A stretch of 6,098 bases of DNA from an uncultured Chitinophagaceae bacterium (GTDB taxonomy: Bacteria; Bacteroidota; Bacteroidia; Chitinophagales; Chitinophagaceae): contig CAMLEM010000112.1 in the NCBI GenBank assembly GCA_946479005.1, forward strand, positions 1 to 6,098. Direction: 5' to 3'. Positions 1 to 4,157 of the stretch are shown here, piece after piece. Position numbers and translations under genes: made by a program. The notes below the pieces were generated by a model. It saw only the letters and a list, made by a program, of their open reading frames with translations. It had not been told where the DNA came from and did not search any database. Position 1 is the first letter of the stretch, and the number at the start of each line of letters is the position of its first letter.

Positions 1-182
1 AAGATCACATTGCACAATTCTGATTTTATATGATCGCGGATAAAAGGAAAAGACAGGATCTTCCTGTTATCGCAATAGATCGGGCTTTTCCACCCGCTGG
101 CCCAGGTAAATGGATGGTCGGGGCTCAGCTTTACCGCGTTCACCTGGAGCAGTTTTTCGGCTACGATGCGGGCATCTGTCAT
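1..182 (-). CDS. pyrE: Orotate phosphoribosyltransferase, N-terminal part (runs off the left edge)
   Basis: PyrE joins orotate and PRPP to give orotidine 5'-monophosphate, the fifth step of de novo UMP synthesis, in the cytoplasm. Reverse-strand translation from the ATG at 182 gives 60 codons beginning MTDARIVAEKLLQVNAVKLS. The stretch FTWASGWKSPIYCDNR follows at residues 26-41; it is the conserved N-terminal substrate-binding signature of PyrE. The PRPP loop and catalytic loop lie outside the window. The reading frame stays open upstream of this ATG, but no ATG, GTG or TTG was found in the short upstream stretch I checked (to about 240), and the family normally begins about here. A promoter-like TATCTTCG sits 4 nt before the ATG. 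The gene is divergent from the NUDIX gene. It lies on the same strand as pyrR and pyrB but is separated from them by the NUDIX gene, so it probably has its own promoter. Confidence 0.95.
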   Translation of the reverse strand, partial: MTDARIVAEKLLQVNAVKLSPDHPFTWASGWKSPIYCDNRKILSFPFIRDHIKSELCNVI

Positions 183-186
183 ACGA

Positions 187-194
187 CGAAGATA
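187..194 (-). promoter_or_regulatory. Possible Bacteroidota -7 promoter element for pyrE
   Basis: TATCTTCG on the reverse strand matches the Bacteroidota sigma-A consensus TAnnTTTG at five of six fixed bases. It is followed by 4 nt (TCGT) and the pyrE ATG. No good TTTG -33 box is visible about 20 nt upstream. If the element is used, transcription would begin at or next to the start codon. Confidence 0.35.
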
Positions 195-218
195 CTGGAT
201 GATTCCTGTGATTTCCTC

Positions 219-226
219 TAACTTTC
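219..226 (+). promoter_or_regulatory. Possible Bacteroidota -7 promoter element for the NUDIX gene
   Basis: TAACTTTC matches TAnnTTTG at five of six fixed bases and lies 4 nt (CTGT) before the ATG at 231. The -33 region is poor: only CTGG at 195-198 has suitable spacing. The palindrome TATGTACATA (230-239) overlaps the start codon and could be a protein-binding site or chance. Confidence 0.35.
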
Positions 227-230
227 CTGT

Positions 231-848
231 ATGTACATAACAATTTATTTCGGCGAAAAACCGCTCTTCCTCTGCGATGAGCTCACCGATGAATTACAAC
301 CCTTCATCCACCACGATGACGCCATCTTCATCGATGAGCTCGACACGCACACCGTTAAATCTATGATCCACGAAATGCAGCAGGAGAAGATCCACGCCGG
401 CGTGTTCTATCATCCCGATCTTGAAGAACTGAAGAAGGCATTCTTCAAAAAGTTCACACTCATCACAGCTGCCGGTGGACTGGTGCGCAATGAGAAAAAC
501 GAGACCCTGCTCATTTTCAGGAAAGGGAAATGGGACCTGCCGAAGGGAAAACTTGATAAAAAAGAGAAGCTTGAGGATTGCGCGCTGCGGGAAGTGGAGG
601 AAGAAACGGGCGTTAAAGGTGCAAAGATCATTGAGGCGCTGGATATCACTTACCATACTTACCACGAGGGCGCCCGGTTCATATTAAAGGACTCCCATTG
701 GTTTTTGATGAAGGTTTCCGGGGAACAGAAACTAACTCCGCAAACGGAGGAAGATATCACAGAGATCCGGTGGGTGCCGGCGCCGGAATTGGACAGGTAT
801 AAACAAGATTGTTTTCCGGCTATCAGGGGTTTGCTCAGCCTGGCTTAA
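231..848 (+). CDS. NUDIX hydrolase with an extra N-terminal domain
   Basis: The 205-residue protein carries a complete Nudix box at residues 106-128, with G106, E112, R120-E121, E124-E125 and G127 in the exact G-x5-E-x7-RE-U-x-EE-x-G-U spacing. It should therefore hydrolyse a nucleoside diphosphate linked to another group, using Mg2+ held by the box glutamates. The NUDIX domain spans about residues 75-205. The preceding 75 residues form a separate acidic region of alternating strands and helices that I do not recognise. The substrate cannot be read from sequence; a nucleotide-pool or (di)nucleoside-polyphosphate role is possible. The start MYITIYFGEK is the first ATG after the promoter-like element. 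The gene is divergent from pyrE across 48 bp and converges on the thioesterase gene with a 15-nt gap that holds no clear terminator. Confidence 0.9.
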   Translation: MYITIYFGEKPLFLCDELTDELQPFIHHDDAIFIDELDTHTVKSMIHEMQQEKIHAGVFYHPDLEELKKAFFKKFTLITAAGGLVRNEKNETLLIFRKGKWDLPKGKLDKKEKLEDCALREVEEETGVKGAKIIEALDITYHTYHEGARFILKDSHWFLMKVSGEQKLTPQTEEDITEIRWVPAPELDRYKQDCFPAIRGLLSLA

Positions 849-863
849 GAGAACCAAGGAGGC

Positions 864-1298
864 TCATTTCTCGTTAAATCCGACCACCGCTACTGTCAGC
901 CTGCTGATGCACACGAGCTTTTCCCTCTCATCCACGATGCGAATTTCCCAAACGTGGGTTTGTCTCCCGATGTGAACCGGCCGCGCCGTTCCGTAAACAA
1001 AACCATTCCTGGCGCTGCGGATATGATTCGCATTGATTTCTATCCCCACGCATTTATGTTTTAAAGGATCCACTACAAGGGCTGAGCCAACACTTCCCAG
1101 GGTTTCCGCAAGCACGCAGGAAGCCCCACCGTGAAGAAGTCCGTAGGGTTGGATGGTCCGGTGATCAACCGGCATACGACCACTTACATAATCCTCGCCG
1201 AGTTCAATCCACTCGATGCCCAGGTGTTCACTCATCGTTCCTTTCCCCAGCGAACCCAGGTCGGCCAGTACCATATCTTTTTTAAACCAAATCGGCAT
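864..1298 (-). CDS. menI: Hotdog-fold acyl-CoA thioesterase, MenI/YdiI-like
   Basis: This 144-residue single-domain hotdog thioesterase resembles, from memory, E. coli YdiI/MenI along most of its length. Shared blocks include MPVD-x-RT-x-QP (residues 42-51), GLLHGGAS (53-60), the catalytic-type glutamate E65 in VLAE, EINANHIRSA (87-96) and SRLTVA (132-137). MenI hydrolyses 1,4-dihydroxy-2-naphthoyl-CoA in menaquinone synthesis, and menaquinone is the usual quinone of Bacteroidota, so this role is plausible. A broader PaaI-type aromatic or acyl-CoA thioesterase is the alternative; the sequence supports the family more strongly than the substrate. It starts 4 nt after the coaD stop, so it is very probably co-transcribed with and translationally linked to coaD. 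It ends 15 nt from the convergent NUDIX stop. Confidence 0.85.
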   Translation of the reverse strand: MPIWFKKDMVLADLGSLGKGTMSEHLGIEWIELGEDYVSGRMPVDHRTIQPYGLLHGGASCVLAETLGSVGSALVVDPLKHKCVGIEINANHIRSARNGFVYGTARPVHIGRQTHVWEIRIVDEREKLVCISRLTVAVVGFNEK

Positions 1299-1302
1299 AA
1301 AG

Positions 1303-1773
1303 CTATTTATTCAAAGACCGGGCGACCAGTTCCGGTAAGAAAGGAGAGGCATCGCCCCCATTTCGAATGATGTCCCTGACGATGGTGGAAGCCACAGAGG
1401 TAAATTTAGGCTCGCCCGTGAGAAAGATGGTTTCAATGGAGCGGTCCAGCGTGCGGTTGGCATCGGCGATCGTTTTCTCATATTCGAAATCGCTCACGTA
1501 CCGGATGCCCCGTAATATAAAATGGGCGCCGATCTTCTTACAAAATTCAACGGTCAGTCCCTCATACACGGCTCCCATCACCCGGTCTTCATCCTTGTAG
1601 ATCTCCTTTATCCAGTCGAGCCGCCTTTCAGGACTGAACATCGGCTCCTTGGCTGTATTGATCCCTATCCCCACCACGATCTTGTCGAACAAGGGAAGCG
1701 CGCGGTTGATGATATCCACGTGGCCGAGGGTCACAGGATCAAAAGTGCCGGGAAATAAACAGATTCGGGACAT
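1303..1773 (-). CDS. coaD: Pantetheine-phosphate adenylyltransferase
   Basis: CoaD transfers AMP from ATP to 4'-phosphopantetheine, giving dephospho-CoA, the penultimate and regulated step of coenzyme A synthesis. At 156 residues it has the usual length. Diagnostic motifs are the N-terminal FPGTFDPVTLGH (residues 7-18), with the nucleotidyltransferase T-x-GH signature at 15-18, then ILRGIR (86-91, with R88) and DFEYE (95-99). A C-terminal VASTIVRD (127-134) replaces the more common ISSTxVR and keeps the S-T and the arginine. The ATG at 1773 gives the canonical N terminus with no excess residues. The gene lies 61 nt downstream of pyrB, across a heptamer-repeat gap, and 4 nt upstream of the thioesterase gene. 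Transcription probably continues from pyrRB, although a promoter in the repeat gap cannot be excluded. Confidence 0.97.
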   Translation of the reverse strand: MSRICLFPGTFDPVTLGHVDIINRALPLFDKIVVGIGINTAKEPMFSPERRLDWIKEIYKDEDRVMGAVYEGLTVEFCKKIGAHFILRGIRYVSDFEYEKTIADANRTLDRSIETIFLTGEPKFTSVASTIVRDIIRNGGDASPFLPELVARSLNK

Positions 1774-1785
1774 CGCCTGATTTTT

Positions 1786-1831
1786 GATTTGAGATTTGGG
1801 ATTTTGGATTTGGGATTTGGGATTGGGATTT
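1786..1831. repeat. 7-bp tandem repeat (GATTTGG type) in the pyrB-coaD gap
   Basis: Read on the + strand, units GATTTGA, GATTTGG, GATTTTG, GATTTGG, GATTTGG, then GATTGG and GATTT follow with mostly 7-nt spacing. Positions 1778-1831 contain no C, so the leftward mRNA contains no G here and should be largely unfolded. The + strand, which is the template for coaD, carries five G-runs (1798-1800, 1806-1807, 1812-1814, 1819-1821, 1825-1827) with 3-5 nt loops, a possible G-quadruplex. The tract ends 3 nt from the pyrB stop. Confidence 0.8.
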
Positions 1832-1834
1832 CTT

Positions 1835-2758
1835 TCAATTGCGACCCGCTAAAAGGTATAACACCGCCATCCGGATCGCGACGCCATTCTCTACCTGTTG
1901 CAAGATAATCGATTGTTTAGAGTCGGCTACATCACTGTCCAGTTCCACGCCCCTGTTGATCGGTCCGGGGTGCATGATCACTATTTCCTTCGACAAGCTG
2001 TCGAGAAGAGAGCGGTTGATCCCGTAGGCAAGATTATATTCTCTCAGTGAAGAGAACAGTACCTGGTTCTGTCGTTCGAGCTGGATGCGCAGCACATTGG
2101 CCACATCACACCATTCCAGGGTCTCTTTCAGATCATAATTCACTTCCACATCCAGGGCCTCGCGGACATATTTCGGGATCAGTGTAGGCGGGCCGCAAAC
2201 GGTTACCTTCGCTCCCATTTTTCTTAAAAGATACATATTGCTTTGTGCCACGCGGCTGTGAAGGATATCGCCTATGATCGCTACTTTCACTCCTTCGAGC
2301 TTACCGAGCTTTTCCCGGATGGAAAATGCGTCGAGCAGGCCCTGGGTGGGATGTTCGTTCACCCCATCTCCCGCATTGATGATCGCTGCAGGAATATGCT
2401 GGGCCAGGAAATGAGGCGCCCCGCTCGCACTGTGGCGGATCACCACCATATCCACCTTCATCGACAAAATATTGTTCACGGTATCCAGCAGGGTCTCCCC
2501 TTTTGAAGCTGAGGAAGAGGAAGCGGAAAAATTGATCACATCAGCGCTCAGCCGTTTTTCAGCCAGCTCAAAAGAAAAACGCGTACGGGTGGAGTTCTCG
2601 TAAAACAGGTTCACGATGGTCACATCGCGTAAAGAAGGCACTTTCTTTACAGGTCTCTGTAAAACTTCCTTGAACTGAGTGGCCGTTTGAAGAATAAGGG
2701 AAATGTCCCCGGGAGTGAGATTTTTAATGCCCAGCAGGTGTTTGGTAGACAGGCTCAT
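1835..2758 (-). CDS. pyrB: Aspartate carbamoyltransferase, catalytic chain
   Basis: PyrB condenses carbamoyl phosphate with aspartate to give N-carbamoyl-aspartate, the committed step of de novo pyrimidine synthesis. The 307-residue length is normal. The carbamoyl-phosphate domain shows the STRTR motif at residues 56-60, the 80s loop with K86 in SASKGET, and HPTQ at 136-139. The aspartate domain shows HPGPINRGVE at 263-272. No regulatory chain (pyrI) gene is adjacent, so an unregulated trimer, or regulation at the RNA or transcription level, is likely. It follows pyrR with a 68-nt gap that holds a palindromic heptamer repeat, and a promoter-like TAGTTTCG lies 7 nt before the ATG. The adjacent pyrR suggests pyrimidine-responsive expression, but no Bacillus-type PyrR binding loop is visible. 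Confidence 0.97.
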   Translation of the reverse strand: MSLSTKHLLGIKNLTPGDISLILQTATQFKEVLQRPVKKVPSLRDVTIVNLFYENSTRTRFSFELAEKRLSADVINFSASSSSASKGETLLDTVNNILSMKVDMVVIRHSASGAPHFLAQHIPAAIINAGDGVNEHPTQGLLDAFSIREKLGKLEGVKVAIIGDILHSRVAQSNMYLLRKMGAKVTVCGPPTLIPKYVREALDVEVNYDLKETLEWCDVANVLRIQLERQNQVLFSSLREYNLAYGINRSLLDSLSKEIVIMHPGPINRGVELDSDVADSKQSIILQQVENGVAIRMAVLYLLAGRN

Positions 2759-2765
2759 TAAAAAG

Positions 2766-2773
2766 CGAAACTA
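2766..2773 (-). promoter_or_regulatory. Weak candidate -7 element before pyrB
   Basis: TAGTTTCG on the reverse strand matches TAnnTTTG at five of six fixed bases, 7 nt before the pyrB ATG. No TTTG-like -33 box is found; that region is occupied by the heptamer palindrome. It could be an internal promoter or chance. Confidence 0.2.
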
Positions 2774-2784
2774 CGGGAAATTTG

Positions 2785-2826
2785 GGAATCCGGATTCCGG
2801 ATTCCGGAATCCGGAATTGGGATTTT
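2785..2826. repeat. 7-bp repeat containing a 24-nt perfect palindrome, pyrR-pyrB gap
   Basis: Six consecutive 7-nt units run GGAATCC, GGATTCC, GGATTCC, GGAATCC, GGAATTG, GGATTTT. Positions 2794-2817 form a perfect 24-nt palindrome centred between 2805 and 2806. After two mispaired positions the pairing resumes (2787-2791 with 2820-2824), giving a stem spanning 2787-2824. The tract abuts the pyrR stop codon with no gap. No U-run follows on the leftward transcript, so it is not a classical intrinsic terminator for pyrR. Confidence 0.9.
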
Positions 2827-3339
2827 TTACTCATAGATCACCACTTCCTGGTTCTGCCATTCCACCCGCACTTTTTGCGACACGATGGAATCGATGGACC
2901 TGCCCACATAGTCTGCCTGGATGGGAAACTGACGGCTGAACCGGCGGTCGATGAGAATACAGAGCTCCACTTTTTCAGGACGCCCAAATGCCAGGAGGGC
3001 ATCGAGGGCCGCGCGAATGGTTCTGCCCGTGTAAAGGACATCATCGATCAGCACCACTTTTTTTCCTTCAATGGTGAAAGGGATCTCGGTGTGGTTGGCA
3101 ATGTGAAGTTCCTTGCGGATATCATCCCTGTAAAAAGTGATATCCAGCTTTCCATAGAGGACCTTCTCTTCATCCACCTGCTTCCGGATCTCTTCAACGA
3201 TCCGGTCGGAAAGAAATACGCCCCGGGGCTGAATGCCGATCAGCACGGTATCCTGGAGATCAGGATGATTCTCGAGGACCTGGTGTGCCAGCCTTTTTAT
3301 GGTGATGGAAAGTTGTTGTTCTGAGAGGATGCTTTTCAA
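2827..3339 (-). CDS. pyrR: PyrR, pyrimidine operon regulator / uracil phosphoribosyltransferase
   Basis: In Gram-positive bacteria PyrR binds pyr mRNA when UMP is high and attenuates transcription; many homologues also convert uracil and PRPP to UMP. The 170-residue protein has the type I phosphoribosyltransferase fold, with the PRPP loop VVLIDDVLYTGRT at residues 95-107, the PRG loop at 38-40 and YRDD at 70-73. The start codon appears to be TTG at 3339: no in-frame ATG is seen nearby, and MKSILSEQQ fits the family N terminus. Against my memory of B. subtilis PyrR, R19 and H22 are kept (R16, H19), while R27 and R146 become N24 and Q141. RNA binding may therefore differ. It is the first gene of the leftward pyr-coaD cluster, and a TATCTTTG promoter element lies just upstream. 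Confidence 0.93.
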   Translation of the reverse strand: MKSILSEQQLSITIKRLAHQVLENHPDLQDTVLIGIQPRGVFLSDRIVEEIRKQVDEEKVLYGKLDITFYRDDIRKELHIANHTEIPFTIEGKKVVLIDDVLYTGRTIRAALDALLAFGRPEKVELCILIDRRFSRQFPIQADYVGRSIDSIVSQKVRVEWQNQEVVIYE

Positions 3340-3353
3340 GCCCGGAATTTGCG

Positions 3354-3361
3354 CAAAGATA
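3354..3361 (-). promoter_or_regulatory. Bacteroidota -7 promoter element for the pyrR-pyrB-coaD-menI cluster
   Basis: TATCTTTG on the reverse strand matches the consensus TAnnTTTG at every fixed base. It lies 14 nt before the TTG start of pyrR, so the predicted leader is only about 10 nt. The expected -33 region falls inside the heptamer repeat, where TTCG at 17-nt spacing is the best partial match to TTTG. Confidence 0.5.
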
Positions 3362-3370
3362 GAACGAATA

Positions 3371-3462
3371 GTGAATAACGAATAATGAATAACGAATAAT
3401 GGTGTTGCCTGTAGTTCTGTGACCCATTATTCGTTATTCGTTATTCATTATTCGTTATTCAC
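3371..3462. repeat. Inverted 7-bp repeat arrays (GAATAAC/GAATAAT) forming a long hairpin
   Basis: The left arm (3371-3402) holds four GAATAAY units (3373-3400). The right arm (3424-3462) holds five units in inverted orientation (3426-3460). The outer 23 positions (3371-3393 with 3440-3462) pair perfectly, as do the inner nine (3394-3402 with 3424-3432). The one extra unit in the right arm (3433-3439) would bulge out, and the loop is 3403-3423. The right arm touches the stop codon of the beta-barrel gene. It may act as an mRNA 3' hairpin, but no U-run follows. Confidence 0.92.
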
Positions 3463-4044
3463 TCACTTTTTCCTCCCGGCGTTGTTCCTGAACTGGTAGA
3501 AAAGACCCACCTGGAATACACGGTTCTTCGCTTCGAAATCGCTGTCGTCGCTGATATTGTTCAGCCCGAGATTATAGCGAACATCAAAGCCCAACCCGAT
3601 ACTGGTGAGGTAGCCGGCACCAAAACTCCAGGAAAAATCCACGGAATTATAGGTGTCATCCACATCGATCTCAAGGTTCCCGATCTCCCGCTCTGCACTT
3701 ACCAGGAAACCCACCTGCGGACCGGTCTGCAAACGAAACCCGTCATTGATCATATACTGCAACAAAACAGGCACATTGATGTAATCCAGGTCAAGCGTAT
3801 TGTCGTCTGCGATCTTCCCGCCCTGGGTGGAATACACGAGCTCCGGCTGTACCGCGAAATGCTCGCTCACGTGAATGTGAGCCAGTCCACCGACGTGAAA
3901 GCCACTTTTGGAATCAAAGTCCGCTCCATCACTGATCTGCACGCTGGAGGAATTATAACCAGCCTTCAATCCGAAGTTTGTTTGCGCACCGGCGGTAAGC
4001 CCAATGAACACTACTGCCAATACCATTGCACATAAAGCTTTCAT
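3463..4044 (-). CDS. Small secreted outer-membrane beta-barrel protein (OMP_b-brl_2 / porin-family type)
   Basis: The 193-residue protein starts with a signal peptide: basic MK, a hydrophobic stretch, then a probable signal peptidase I site after AGA at residues 18-20. The mature part begins TNFGLKAGYN and consists of short amphipathic strands separated by acidic turns: FHVGGLAHIHVSEHFAVQPEL, INVPVLLQYMI, FRLQTGPQVGFLV, FSWSFGAGYL and a closing strand FQVGLFYQF. This is typical of the 8-stranded OMP_b-brl_2-like barrels common in Bacteroidota. No enzymatic residues are evident and the function is unknown. I chose the ATG at 4044 over an upstream in-frame start at 4167 because it puts the signal peptide at the N terminus and because the longer form would overlap the divergent caspase gene. 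The last residues, NNAGRKK, extend past the final strand. It is leftward and upstream of pyrR, separated by a hairpin repeat, and is probably its own unit. Confidence 0.85.
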   Translation of the reverse strand: MKALCAMVLAVVFIGLTAGAQTNFGLKAGYNSSSVQISDGADFDSKSGFHVGGLAHIHVSEHFAVQPELVYSTQGGKIADDNTLDLDYINVPVLLQYMINDGFRLQTGPQVGFLVSAEREIGNLEIDVDDTYNSVDFSWSFGAGYLTSIGLGFDVRYNLGLNNISDDSDFEAKNRVFQVGLFYQFRNNAGRKK

Positions 4045-4064
4045 AACATTGATTTTAGTTGATT

Positions 4065-4093
4065 TAAGGATAAACTCACCCCGCCCCTGCAAA
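4065..4093 (-). promoter_or_regulatory. Weak candidate promoter for the beta-barrel gene
   Basis: On the reverse strand TTTG (4093-4090) is followed after 17 nt by TATCCTTA (4072-4065), which matches TAnnTTTG only partly. The 20 nt between this and the ATG are A-rich, as is common before Bacteroidota start codons. The octamer AAATCCGG occurs twice on the + strand nearby (4091-4098 and 4104-4111). Confidence 0.25.
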
Positions 4094-4121
4094 TCCGGAG
4101 CCAAAATCCGGCCTGGTGGGT

Positions 4122-4153
4122 ATTGATTTGCCTGTTGAATGTGTCTAACTTTA
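4122..4153 (+). promoter_or_regulatory. Candidate promoter for the caspase-like gene
   Basis: ATTG at 4122-4125, a 20-nt spacer and TAACTTTA at 4146-4153 resemble the Bacteroidota TTTG / TAnnTTTG promoter. An alternative -33 box is TTTG at 4127-4130, with a short 15-nt spacer. The -7 element ends 4 nt before the ATG at 4158, so a leaderless or nearly leaderless mRNA is predicted. Confidence 0.4.
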
Positions 4154-4157
4154 TGAA

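Noticed and set aside
294..665. Reverse-strand reading frames inside the NUDIX gene
   Set aside because: The forward frame carries a full Nudix box; the reverse frames are low-complexity shadows with no family resemblance.
849..863. Bidirectional terminator between NUDIX and the thioesterase gene
   Set aside because: AGCCT and AGGCT can pair around the gap, but the stem is only about 5 bp with no T-run on either side.
2787..2828. Intrinsic terminator on the + strand (palindrome followed by six T)
   Set aside because: The shape fits a rightward terminator, but no rightward gene leads into it, and the T-run overlaps the pyrR stop codon. It may limit antisense transcription, but this cannot be claimed.
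3371..3462. CRISPR-like array
   Set aside because: The units are only 7 nt, contiguous without spacers and arranged as an inverted pair; no cas genes are nearby.
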